A stretch of 44,076 nucleotides of DNA, taken from Planctomycetaceae bacterium (GTDB lineage Bacteria > Planctomycetota > Planctomycetia > Pirellulales > Pirellulaceae). Made by a program: the position numbers and the translations under genes. Within the stretch, counting starts at the first letter, position 1. The number at the start of each line of letters is the position of its first letter. The stretch is taken from positions 1 through 44,076 of the forward strand of contig PAQH01000082.1 in NCBI GenBank assembly GCA_002709225.1, written 5' to 3'. The notes beneath the pieces were generated by a model. The model was given only the letters and a program-made list of their open reading frames with translations. It had not been told where the DNA came from and searched no databases. This document shows, piece by piece, positions 24,879 to 33,308 of the stretch.

Positions 24879-26663
24879 ATGTCATTGGTTGTACAAAAAT
24901 TTGGTGGTACCAGTGTGGCTGACAGTCACAAGATTATGGCTGCAGCCCGCAAGGCAATTCGCGCGCAACAGCAGGGCCACCAGGTGGTCATGGTAGTTAG
25001 CGCGATGGGCAAGCAGACGGACTTGCTGGTCGAATTGGCGCAGCAGATTCATGTACGGCCACCAGCTCGTGAAATGGATGTGTTGTTGTCGACTGGTGAG
25101 CAGGTTAGCGCAGCTTTGATGGCAATGGCGATCGACTCGTTGGGGCACAAAGCGGTTAGCTTGACCGGGACACAGATCGGGATACATACCGACAGCACAC
25201 ACACGAAAGCGCGGATTCGATCCATTAATACTGATCGTATGCAGCAGCTGTTGAATCAGGGAAACATCTTGATAGCCGCGGGCTTTCAAGGAGTTGACGA
25301 GGATGCCGACATTACTACGCTGGGGCGAGGTGGTAGCGATACGACGGCTGTTGCATTGGCGGCGGTACTGTGCGCCGACGCTTGTGAAATCTATACCGAC
25401 GTGGATGGCGTTTACACAACGGACCCACGGATTGTTCCCGAAGCACGTCGTGTCAGCCGGGTGTCGTACGACGAAATGCTGGAGTTAGCAAGCTTGGGCG
25501 CAGGCGTGATGCATAGCCGCTCAATCGAGTTTGCCAAGAAGTACGATGTGCAGATTCATGTTCGGAGTAGTCTAACGGATACACCCGGGACGTTGATTAC
25601 CGATCTCCCGGAGTCTAATTCACATGTTGTGTGTGGCGCCGCGGTGACTCTAGACGAAGCACGTGTCAGTTTATTGCGCGTGGCGGATGTGCCAGGTACC
25701 AGTTGGGAAGTCTTTTCACGCCTTGCAGAACGCAAGGTCGCCGTGGACATGATCGTACAGAATGTAGGTGAGCAAGGATTGACGGATCTTTCATTCACAG
25801 TCCCGTGTGCGGAATTGGAGTCAACTTTAGATGCCATGCGTGAAGTACGTGACGTCGTGGCAGCGCATCAGGTATCGCATGATGATCAAGTCTCTAAGGT
25901 CTCGGTTGTCGGATTGGGGATGGTTCGTAGGACTGGCGTGGCGGAAACGATGTTCCGGGCTCTCACGGAAGTCGGCATTAATATCCAGATGATTACGACC
26001 AGCGAGATCAAGATCTCAGCGTTGGTTGCCAGGAGCGAGGCTAAGGCTGCGCTGCGTGCCGTACACCAGGCTTTTGAGCTCGGTGACGAACCTGCGCCGA
26101 AGTTACCTCAGGAGGGGAGAGGTGAGCAGTTGGCGACCGCTGATGTTGCTGATGTATTGTCGAGGTTGCGTGGTGTCGACATGGAGGAGTTATTTCTGGA
26201 TGAGATCACCCTGGACCAGCAACAAGCGCGTGTCACGATGAATGGTGTCCCTGACTCTCCAGGGGTTGCGGCCGAGATTTTTGAAGAGATCGCGGCCGCG
26301 GGTGTTCTTGTGGACATGATCGTACAGAGTTATCACGAGATGCCTGGAAAATCCTCGTTGAGTCTTACGGTACCTCAGCCACAGCTCGAGAGTTGTCTTC
26401 AAATCGTTGGAGCACTTTCACAAGAATTGGGGTGCCAATCGATCACCCATTGTCCGCATGTCGCCAAGTTGTCGGTCAGCGGTGTCGGGCTGCGCAGTCA
26501 CACTAGTGTCGCAATTCGTATGTTTCGCGCGCTCTCAGAAGCGGATATCAACGTGGAGATGATCAATACCAGTGAAGTACGCGTTAATATTGTCGTCGCT
26601 GGGGAGCTTGGCACGCGTGCTCTGCAATCGCTACAAGATGTTTTCGCCGATGCGCTGCGCTAG
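24879..26663 (+). CDS. lysC: Aspartate kinase with four ACT domains
   Basis: Predicted 594 residues, longer than the usual ~400-450. It phosphorylates aspartate, the first step towards lysine, threonine and methionine. The kinase domain covers about 1-245: VVQKFGGTSVADS, LLSTGEQVSAALMA, GFQGVDEDADITTLGRGGSD, EIYTDVDGVYTTDPR, LGAGVMHSRSIEFA. Two ACT pairs follow, starting near residues 251, 340, 449 and 529; the second pair repeats the first (VDMIVQN / VDMIVQS; VVGLGMVRRTGVAETMFRAL / VSGVGLRSHTSVAIRMFRAL). Four-ACT aspartokinases are known from cyanobacteria and imply allosteric control by lysine and/or threonine. It is translated 12 bases after the apgM-like gene, almost certainly in one operon. 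Confidence 0.96.
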   Translation: MSLVVQKFGGTSVADSHKIMAAARKAIRAQQQGHQVVMVVSAMGKQTDLLVELAQQIHVRPPAREMDVLLSTGEQVSAALMAMAIDSLGHKAVSLTGTQIGIHTDSTHTKARIRSINTDRMQQLLNQGNILIAAGFQGVDEDADITTLGRGGSDTTAVALAAVLCADACEIYTDVDGVYTTDPRIVPEARRVSRVSYDEMLELASLGAGVMHSRSIEFAKKYDVQIHVRSSLTDTPGTLITDLPESNSHVVCGAAVTLDEARVSLLRVADVPGTSWEVFSRLAERKVAVDMIVQNVGEQGLTDLSFTVPCAELESTLDAMREVRDVVAAHQVSHDDQVSKVSVVGLGMVRRTGVAETMFRALTEVGINIQMITTSEIKISALVARSEAKAALRAVHQAFELGDEPAPKLPQEGRGEQLATADVADVLSRLRGVDMEELFLDEITLDQQQARVTMNGVPDSPGVAAEIFEEIAAAGVLVDMIVQSYHEMPGKSSLSLTVPQPQLESCLQIVGALSQELGCQSITHCPHVAKLSVSGVGLRSHTSVAIRMFRALSEADINVEMINTSEVRVNIVVAGELGTRALQSLQDVFADALR

Positions 26664-27118
26664 TTGTTTGAGTTTTGCGGCGTGCGGCTGTGGATTTGTA
26701 CGCGATTTTGTCCACTGTCAGCGGCAAGCAAGAAAAAAACCTCCGGTCGAATGCGACGAGTGGAGTCGCTGCGAGACTGGCGAAGATCTGGCGTGCTATT
26801 GCACTTGCCGGTGACGACCTTGGCCAACGCAAAAAATTGGTCCCTCTGCCGTAATGGCGACCGGAGGTTGTATTGAGTGTGGCAGGGCAAATTCATAGCT
26901 TGGCTGGCGAGCTAGCTGGCATCGGGATCCGTAGAATGTGCCACACTATCACGCGAACCCCAGAGTGGCCTGCTACACGCACTCGCTGTTGGTTCTAGCT
27001 AGATGATCGGCAATGTCAGCCGATCGATTCGCTCCATTTGCGTGTTTTCTGGATATTTACTTGGCCAGGAGAGGAAATCACGGATCCGGTGTCCCAGACG
27101 TGGCCGTATGTACGATGA
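26664..27118. other. Convergent intergenic region with a structured element
   Basis: 455 bases between the ends of lysC (plus) and the CXXCH-protein gene (minus). It contains the inverted-repeat element at 26731-26869. The rest (26870-27118) shows no gene or hairpin I can support. Confidence 0.5.
26731..26869 (-). ncRNA. Candidate structured RNA closed by a 12-bp stem and ending in a T-run
   Basis: Read on the minus strand, AACCTCCGGTCG (from 26869) and CGACCGGAGGTT (to 26738) form a perfect 12-bp closing stem 108 bases apart, followed directly by seven T. Inside are further helices: GCGAC-TCCACTC-GTCGC, GGC-AA-GTGC-AATA-GCAC-GCC, and CCAA/TTGG next to GACC/GGTC. No family was matched. It may be an independent small RNA, or the structured 3' end and terminator of the minus-strand gene 27119-28639. 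Confidence 0.4.
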
Positions 27119-28639
27119 TCAACGGTTGTCCCGATCCGAGCCACTTTTGACTTGCTTTCCGATGAGATCCGGAGCTGTTTCGCGGAGGATTTCCTGAATC
27201 GCCTGCCGACCGGCACGAGCCAGGTGTCGAAAGGGTTTGCTCTGGTCTTGCCCACTGAGAATGAGCCGCAGCCGTAGCGCGATATGTTGTCGCACGGGAG
27301 TCGGTAGTTGTTTGAACGATGCACTGTAAATCAGGTAGCTACACGGGTAGCTGAACAGGCGGGTTTGGAGGTCGAAGTCACGTAGAGAACGGCCCTGGCG
27401 GTCACGGGGCCCTCGCCGCGAGAACTGGTCAGCGAATTCCGAGGTGCCTTGGATCGGAGAGCGCAAACGTGGTTCACCGGAAAACAACATGTATCTGACA
27501 ACTTTCTCCGCAGCGGCTTCGATGCGACGCTGCGTACTTGCACTTTGATAACCGACTGGCCTGTCTAACGCTTTATTGAGGTTTTGATCGTAGGCGATTG
27601 CCATACGTGTTTCGTAGTTCGCGAGAGTCAATAAGTTGTGCATTCGCACCTGATGGTCGAGGACCATAATCGCCACGAGATCACTGTGCGGTGATGGGAA
27701 AATGTTTGTTCGAAAGTGGCCTGACAAGTTCGTGATATTGGCACCGGCTTCCTGGTCCAGCGTCTCTGGTGTGCGATAGTCGCGCACTACGACGTTTCCA
27801 CGGTGTCTCATGGTTCCGTGAGTCCCAGTCACATACCAGCCTCCCCACCTTTTCTTGAAAGCGGTACGGTGGTCGGTGGTGTACGATCCAGCACCAAACA
27901 GGGATTGCCCTTGGCGGTCCACGATTACGGATCGAGCGACGGGTGACGGTACCCTGAGAGTACGCGCTGATGCATGACAGAGCAAACACTGCCCCCCATC
28001 TCGCGAAATTTGAGGGTGCTTTTGTCGGTGTCGTGGCAGTGTGTAGAAAATGGCACCTTGTTGCGCATCCATCGCGAGCAGTTCAATCAGATCTCCGGAT
28101 GGTACCCACCCCAGATAGGTGTCGTCGTTGAAATAAATTGCTCGCGGTTGTTGTGGTGAGATTTGGCGTTGAGCGCTAGTACGAGAAAAGACCAGCAGTT
28201 GTGAGGAAAGGGGAAGCTCTAATTCCGAAAGCAGTGCGGGGAGATAGCCCCGCGTGCTGTCGTAGGAGAGCGATGTTTGTTTTGCGTCCAGCTGTTCTTG
28301 AAGTTGCGAGACACGCGTTTGAGATGGGGTATCACTGTAAGCGATGGGTTCTCGTTCGAATTCAAGTGGTCCTTGGCCCTGCGTAGTGTGAAGTGGACAG
28401 CTCAGCAGCAGTGTCCATGTCATCCGGTAGAGATGGATCCGGAGAGTATTTTGGCATTGAAAATAACCGATGGTGTGGGCACGGAGATTGGGCTGTAACT
28501 TGCCTACCGGTCCACGGTAATACGATTCGAAACGGCGCATTGAGAGACCCGCCTGGGTCGAATGAGAGAATGGAGAACGACAGCCGTAAAGTTTTAGAAC
28601 ACGAAGGAGATTGCGTTCTGGGGACGATAGTCTTTTCAC
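27119..28639 (-). CDS. Mono-haem c-type (CXXCH) protein of unknown function
   Basis: Frame of 506 residues with uncertain start: ATGs at 28639, 28540 and 28423 all lack a Shine-Dalgarno. The 28423 start gives a hydrophobic beginning (MTWTLLLSC) that could be a signal, while upstream residues supply the positive charge one would expect. The conserved body begins near EREPIAYSDT. A single haem motif, QCLLCHAS, is followed by RVPSPVARSVIVDRQGQ, TDHRTAFKKRWGGWYVTGTHG and RHRGN, a pattern I associate with a family of CXXCH proteins frequent in planctomycetes but without a known role. Electron transfer or haem-based sensing in the periplasm is a guess. The gene converges with lysC. Confidence 0.75.
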   Translation of the reverse strand: MKRLSSPERNLLRVLKLYGCRSPFSHSTQAGLSMRRFESYYRGPVGKLQPNLRAHTIGYFQCQNTLRIHLYRMTWTLLLSCPLHTTQGQGPLEFEREPIAYSDTPSQTRVSQLQEQLDAKQTSLSYDSTRGYLPALLSELELPLSSQLLVFSRTSAQRQISPQQPRAIYFNDDTYLGWVPSGDLIELLAMDAQQGAIFYTLPRHRQKHPQISRDGGQCLLCHASARTLRVPSPVARSVIVDRQGQSLFGAGSYTTDHRTAFKKRWGGWYVTGTHGTMRHRGNVVVRDYRTPETLDQEAGANITNLSGHFRTNIFPSPHSDLVAIMVLDHQVRMHNLLTLANYETRMAIAYDQNLNKALDRPVGYQSASTQRRIEAAAEKVVRYMLFSGEPRLRSPIQGTSEFADQFSRRGPRDRQGRSLRDFDLQTRLFSYPCSYLIYSASFKQLPTPVRQHIALRLRLILSGQDQSKPFRHLARAGRQAIQEILRETAPDLIGKQVKSGSDRDNR

Positions 28640-29132
28640 ATGTTACGCTAGAGGCGATGATTACGCCACGCACGCGACTGGTCAGCACCGTCACATGGTG
28701 GGTATGTTGGCGCGGCGGGGTTGCTCGGGCTTGTCGTCGGCGTATTGCGGCTTCGATTGATCGAGCGGTGTTCTGTTGCCACTAGGTTTCTTTAGTTTGA
28801 GTGTTTTCGAATTCACTGGGGTGTCAGCGCTGAGTGACCGAGATGTGCGCGGTTGTGTGTGAAGTGCTCAGGGCACTGGTCGGAGCGCCTAGAGCAGTTT
28901 GATTTGCCACAGTGTTGTTGAGCGGTCGGCAACCAGAGTTGTTGAGCGGTCGGCAACCAGAGTAATGTCGTAGTACCCGTTTCTGGACTCTGGTTGATAG
29001 TGGGAGTATGTCACGGCAGTAGGTAAGTTGAGCCGTGGACAACATGATCAATATGCCAGAAGATGTGCCGGCTAGGAATGTTCATAATGGCTTTGTTGAT
29101 TTGTTGAGAAAGAACTCAGGGAAAGAAAGCCG
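28640..29132. other. Divergent intergenic region with a short tandem repeat
   Basis: 493 bases between the CXXCH-protein gene (minus) and the CBM9-like gene (plus). It is rich in G and T on the plus strand and contains the 24-bp tandem duplication at 28915-28962. No convincing gene or promoter was found. Confidence 0.45.
28915..28962. repeat. 24-bp perfect tandem duplication
   Basis: TTGTTGAGCGGTCGGCAACC plus AGAG occurs twice head to tail (28915-28938 and 28939-28962) in a noncoding region. It is probably a slippage product, possibly polymorphic between strains. Confidence 0.8.
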
Positions 29133-29957
29133 ATGACTGGATTTCTGATGTGTGTTGGTGTGGAGCTATGTTTTGCGGCACAGCTGGGATCCGCTCCCGA
29201 GCACCCGATTCGTGTCCCCATGTTGCAGTCTGAACCACGTATTGATGGCCATTTAGAAGATTGGAAAGATCGAGCCTTTTCTAATGGGTCGTGGGATATT
29301 CACCGATTGCGATACACTCCGTGGTATGATCCCAAACGCAATCGCTTGACTGATCATGGTGACGAGCCTCGTCCGGAAGATGATCTGCGCGCGCGGTATT
29401 ACCTGGCCTGGGATGCTCAGTATTTCTACTTTGGGGCAGAGGTTACAGATAATGTGAATGACGTCGAGGACCCAGCGCACGAAGACAAAAGGTGGTATTA
29501 CAAAGACTGCATCTGTTGGTTTCTAGAAGGTCCTCGCGATCAGCGCAGCGAACATTTTGGGCAGGGAGACAATGCGTTTTGTTTTGTGATTGATCGTCGG
29601 CGTCCAAAATATGCCGCCTGGTGGCGGCACGGAGCTCCGGGTCGTCAGTACATCGAAGAACCACTTCCCGCATCGAGTGTCGATTACCGCATTCGATTTA
29701 ACCCTTGGGGGCGAGGGCAAGCCGACTTCGTTCTGGAAGCACGCGTGGAAATGGCAGCTACTTTCGGCCGCAGTGATCCTGCGTGGCAGGCGCCACAATC
29801 AGGCCATGAGTATGGCCTTGAAATCGTACACACTGACCCAGATGGTGGTGATTACGGTGGGCATTTCATCATTTATGGAACCGGTGATGACGATGCGTCC
29901 TGGTCTCGGATGATACTCAGTGGACCGCAACAGCCGGTGCAACGCCTTCCAGAGTGA
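29133..29957 (+). CDS. Exported CBM9-like carbohydrate-binding protein
   Basis: Predicted 274 residues, start preceded by GGAAAG. A short hydrophobic start (MTGFLMCVGVELCFAAQLGSA) looks like a signal peptide. The rest matches the CBM9-like/DOMON beta-sandwich pattern: PRIDGHLEDWKDRAF (the typical I-D-G-x-L-x-x-W opening at about 36-45), YYLAWDAQYFYFGAEVTDN, a central WYYKDCICWFLEG, and VLEARVEM late in the chain. Such domains bind glycans in extracellular enzymes, but no catalytic domain is attached here. It converges, with a 24-base gap, on the NPCBM gene that ends the long minus-strand operon. Confidence 0.82.
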   Translation: MTGFLMCVGVELCFAAQLGSAPEHPIRVPMLQSEPRIDGHLEDWKDRAFSNGSWDIHRLRYTPWYDPKRNRLTDHGDEPRPEDDLRARYYLAWDAQYFYFGAEVTDNVNDVEDPAHEDKRWYYKDCICWFLEGPRDQRSEHFGQGDNAFCFVIDRRRPKYAAWWRHGAPGRQYIEEPLPASSVDYRIRFNPWGRGQADFVLEARVEMAATFGRSDPAWQAPQSGHEYGLEIVHTDPDGGDYGGHFIIYGTGDDDASWSRMILSGPQQPVQRLPE

Positions 29958-29981
29958 GTTGTTCGAGCCGCCGAGAAACGA

Positions 29982-31238
29982 TCAATTGCTGAGGCGTGCA
30001 TTTAGCCAGTTCGCGTAATCGCGTTCATCTCCCTGATCCGCGAATTCAACAAGCAATGCGATTGCGTCAGCTCCTGCGACCTCGAGTTTGATTGCCAGAG
30101 GACGCGTTGTTCCGCGTATAACGGGGCTTTTGTACGTCGCTGCCCACTTTTCATCACGCTGCAGAAATACGCGAAAGACAACGCTGCCGCGATTGGCAGC
30201 GGCTTGATCGATTGCAAGTTCCGCTTGGAACCAGCGAAATTTTCGATCAATCTGGTACGTGATTCTACTCGCGCTATGCATACCGATTCCCTTGGCGTGA
30301 ACGGCGCCAGCGTAACGCAATCGGCCACCGAGTGCATTTTCGTCTGTGCCTTGTGGCCATGACTGTCGCAAGAATGGGATGTGTCTGTAACTGGATGGTT
30401 TCAAGTCGGAGACAAACGTGACCCGAGGCGTGTGCGTTTGGAGCTGCGTGAGTTCACGGTGGAATGTTGGGGTGGCTGCCGAGAGTATTAATTCTCGATT
30501 GACGTGCAACTGGACTTGAGTTTGATTGCTCATGATCGCGTCTATGTGAATTAGACTCCCGTCAGCAAAACCAAGAGAAAGGCGGGGCGGTGTCTGTTGT
30601 TTGGTTTCAGCACGTAAATCGCGTTGTGTTTGAGAACGAAAAATAAGTGCGTTAAGGCGTTGGAGCGGTATTGAAAAGGGTGTCCGTCGGCGTTCAGCCT
30701 GAAATCCAATGTGATCGGTTAGGTTCGCAGAGCGGGGATTCGAGGTTGCGACGTAAGCACCACGAAGTGTGTCTCCATTCGTGAAATGCACGGTATCCAG
30801 TTTGGAGTTGTATGAAAGTATCTGTTTTCTGAAACGGTCCCGCGCCAAGGCATGGGCACGCGGAACAAACACGATGGCGCGAATCAATGGGCGGGGAATT
30901 TGTACTTCCGTAAAGATTCGTGAATAGAGGGAAACCTGCGTAGAGGTGATACGCATAATCTCGGCCGTGAGGACGCTTCCGTCCCTCAGGTACACATGTG
31001 GTTGCCGATCTTGATCGGTATACGATCCCCAGGAAATTAGGTCGTTGAGTGGGAGTACGTGTGTGTTATCACCATGTTTCAGCTCGACCTGATGGTCGGG
31101 CAAGAAAGTCACCAAACGAGCGTCATAAGGCAGCTCTGAGATGGTTAGCGTTTGCCGTGTCGTGTGAATGTCTGGATCGCTGCCACTTTGCACGAGAATC
31201 GCAGCAGTTAAGTAGGCGGTGACATGTACGGGTGACAC
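29982..31238 (-). CDS. NPCBM/NEW2-type carbohydrate-binding domain protein
   Basis: Predicted 418 residues from a GTG start with GAGG five bases upstream. The beginning (MSPVHVTAYLTAAILVQSGS) resembles a weak signal. Residues 30-270 are beta-rich and unassigned (DARLVTFLPDHQVEL, YLRDGSVLTAEIMRI, HFTNGDTLRGAYVA), suggesting repeated small beta modules. Residues from about 285 match NPCBM: RLRYAGAVHAKGIGMHSASRI, FQAELAIDQAA, NRGSVVFRVFLQRD and a closing DYANWLNARL. NPCBM domains usually accompany glycosidases and bind galactose-type sugars. It is the last gene of the operon, 11 bases after the repeat-protein gene. Confidence 0.82.
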   Translation of the reverse strand: MSPVHVTAYLTAAILVQSGSDPDIHTTRQTLTISELPYDARLVTFLPDHQVELKHGDNTHVLPLNDLISWGSYTDQDRQPHVYLRDGSVLTAEIMRITSTQVSLYSRIFTEVQIPRPLIRAIVFVPRAHALARDRFRKQILSYNSKLDTVHFTNGDTLRGAYVATSNPRSANLTDHIGFQAERRRTPFSIPLQRLNALIFRSQTQRDLRAETKQQTPPRLSLGFADGSLIHIDAIMSNQTQVQLHVNRELILSAATPTFHRELTQLQTHTPRVTFVSDLKPSSYRHIPFLRQSWPQGTDENALGGRLRYAGAVHAKGIGMHSASRITYQIDRKFRWFQAELAIDQAAANRGSVVFRVFLQRDEKWAATYKSPVIRGTTRPLAIKLEVAGADAIALLVEFADQGDERDYANWLNARLSN

Positions 31239-31249
31239 GATGACCTCAA

Positions 31250-32380
31250 CTACCTTTGTAGTATGGGGAGGAAACTATTTGGCATTTGCAGAATAATACA
31301 TGCCATTGCAGTACCGTATTCGTTGCAAATTTGATCGGGCCAGCATCCATTGGGCTGTTGCCGTGTTGTCAATGTTCGACAGAGACTCGGATACCAACGC
31401 GCCCAGCGCCGTCCTCCGGCGTGCCACATAGCCTGGACCGCGTAATAATGGCCGTAATAGAAATACTGAATCTGAGTGGCCGTTTTTGTGTCGGGGTGAA
31501 AACGCTCAAGGTAGTCAAGGCTCTGTTCGATTTGAGGGCCTTCGTAGATGCCCGCGTTATACAAAGCCACGACGCCTGCGGCACTGCGGGAAAAGGCACT
31601 ATTGTCTCGGTCGGTGACTTGATAGTTGTAGCCGCCATCGGGGTTGTGGCATTTTCTGACGTACTGTGTACAGCGGTTGATGGTTTCTTTGGGTACATGG
31701 ATGCCAGTGTTGCGGGCTGCACGGAGGGCCATCACCTGGCAAATTGTGACAGATAAGTCCGCATCACGACTACTTGGTTCATAGCGCCAGCCGCCCTCCT
31801 CATTTTGACTTTCAACGATCATTCTTGTGGCCGAGATAAGGGCAGAACGCACCTTTGGATTTGCAGTCGTTCCGTATGCTTGGGCCAAGAACAGAGTGGC
31901 AAATCCGTGGCCGTACATCCGCCGTTGATCCTGAATACCTGGCGCAGTGACAAATCCGTCTTCTCTGGTGTTACGAAGAATGAAAGCAAGGCATCGATCT
32001 ATTTCTTGTCCGAATGGTCCTCGCTCCGGCGTGCTTCCGTGTGACATAAACGCCAGTCCGCACAGCCCGGCAACTGCGACTCCGCTGCGATACCCCCTGT
32101 TGCCAAAAGCACCGCGTTCGTTTTGCTGCTGTTTGAGATAATCGAGGCCTCGTCGGATTGCTTTTGATACAGGTACTGGAATCGAGGAAGCGATGGGCGG
32201 TTGCTTGGACGCTGATTGCGAGAAACCTATCTGTGGTCCAGCCAAGAGTACTATGATTGACAGCAGTAGGCCCGTCCGCGTTCGCAGGAGGTTAGTCCGA
32301 TACCCAGTGCAATAATGCTCGCGTTTTTGGCTACTGCCCTGAAACCGGGCTTCGCTCAATGCGCAATTGTCAGGAACCAT
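31250..32380 (-). CDS. Terpene-cyclase/prenyltransferase-fold repeat protein
   Basis: Predicted 376 residues. The start at 32380 has no Shine-Dalgarno and leaves a long charged segment before the hydrophobic stretch TGLLLSIIVLLAG, so the true start may lie further in. From residue 70 it shows repeats of the squalene-cyclase/prenyltransferase alpha-toroid: IRRGLDYLKQQQNERGAFG, GFATLFLAQAYG, VESQNEEGGWRYEP, RKCHNPDGGYNYQ, LTTRQQPNGCWPDQ (QxxxGxW-like motifs). No DxDD-type catalytic motif was seen, so enzymatic cyclisation is unlikely; planctomycetes carry many such exported toroid proteins of unknown function. It lies between the 32469 and 29982 genes of the operon. Confidence 0.85.
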   Translation of the reverse strand: MVPDNCALSEARFQGSSQKREHYCTGYRTNLLRTRTGLLLSIIVLLAGPQIGFSQSASKQPPIASSIPVPVSKAIRRGLDYLKQQQNERGAFGNRGYRSGVAVAGLCGLAFMSHGSTPERGPFGQEIDRCLAFILRNTREDGFVTAPGIQDQRRMYGHGFATLFLAQAYGTTANPKVRSALISATRMIVESQNEEGGWRYEPSSRDADLSVTICQVMALRAARNTGIHVPKETINRCTQYVRKCHNPDGGYNYQVTDRDNSAFSRSAAGVVALYNAGIYEGPQIEQSLDYLERFHPDTKTATQIQYFYYGHYYAVQAMWHAGGRRWARWYPSLCRTLTTRQQPNGCWPDQICNEYGTAMACIILQMPNSFLPILQR

Positions 32381-32427
32381 GAACCAGTATTGTTTTCAGT
32401 GAAAGAGGAGAGACGATGTTTGACGAG

Positions 32428-32445
32428 GAACACGGAAACGTGTTC
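32428..32445. other. Short perfect hairpin inside the operon
   Basis: GAACACG-GAAA-CGTGTTC: a 7-bp stem in the 88-base gap between two operon genes. No T-run follows on the minus strand, so it is not a standard terminator. It could be a processing or stability element. Confidence 0.35.
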
Positions 32446-32468
32446 GCTGTGGTGTCTTTATTAAAACA

Positions 32469-33275
32469 TCATCGATCTGTTGTTTCGGGATTCGTCGCAT
32501 CTTGAGTAGCTGTGGAAAGACGTTCGTAGTAGGCATCTACGAGGATTTGGTATTTCGGTAATACTTGTTCATTGGAAATGTTCCTCAGGCGGCTTCGAAT
32601 TTGCTTGGGGAGCGATCCCCACAATTGCTTTTGACGTACCCCACGAGATGCAGATGCGGTGGCATTAGGATCAGGTAGTAATGCCGAACCTCTGCTGCTG
32701 GATTTCGTTTGACCATTGTCGGGCAGCTGTTCCCGCCGCGATGTGGCAGGGGGATCTCCCTGATTCGGCGGAGTTTTGCCTGGTCCCTGCAAGTTTGGCC
32801 CAGTTTGTCGCAGGAGTTCATCCAGGTCGGCCAGGATGTCTTTTTGCATTTGCTGTGTTTTGTGAAAAGAGGTGCCTGGATTCAGACGCGCTGCGACTGC
32901 TTGCATGCGCTGGCCGACCCGTACTAACAGTGCATTGTTTTCGCCGATGTCGGATCCTGCCATGGTGGGAGATTGAGAGAGTCGCGGCGACGGTGGAACC
33001 TCTATTGTCGCGCGGCTTGTTTGAGATGGCGCATCTTTCAGGAGTTGATCAGTCAATGAGGGAGGCGTAGCGTCCTGCGGTGAACTGAAGGACTGGGGCA
33101 TGGACCGCGCAGTTCCAATCAGCAGAACAATTGTGGCCCAACAGCACCAACTAGATTGTTTTCGTAAGGTGGATGTACGGCGTTCCTGAGTGACTCGTTG
33201 AATTTGTCGTGTCCCCGTTCTGGTGCCCGGTTGGGTATGTAGGTGACTACCGTGATTGGTTGTGCATTGAGTCAT
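32469..33275 (-). CDS. Hypothetical exported protein, partner of the DUF4175-like gene
   Basis: Predicted 268 residues, no Shine-Dalgarno at the ATG. A long basic N-terminus precedes one hydrophobic segment (WCCWATIVLLIGTA, about 43-56), so it is either a signal anchor or the start is internal. The middle is Ser/Pro/Gln-rich and disordered, with one helical stretch (RVGQRMQAVAARLNP ... QMQKDILADLDELLRQ). The C-terminus has a compact conserved-looking motif, LWGSLPKQIRSRLRNI ... VLPKYQILVDAYYERL. I have seen this W-G-x-L-P / L-P-x-Y-x-x-L-x-x-Y-Y pattern with large DUF4175-like proteins in planctomycetes; function unknown. The gap to the upstream gene is 33 bases. Confidence 0.7.
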   Translation of the reverse strand: MTQCTTNHGSHLHTQPGTRTGTRQIQRVTQERRTSTLRKQSSWCCWATIVLLIGTARSMPQSFSSPQDATPPSLTDQLLKDAPSQTSRATIEVPPSPRLSQSPTMAGSDIGENNALLVRVGQRMQAVAARLNPGTSFHKTQQMQKDILADLDELLRQTGPNLQGPGKTPPNQGDPPATSRREQLPDNGQTKSSSRGSALLPDPNATASASRGVRQKQLWGSLPKQIRSRLRNISNEQVLPKYQILVDAYYERLSTATQDATNPETTDR

Positions 33276-33308
33276 AGTGCGTGAATGGTAAGTGGGTATG
33301 CGACTGAA

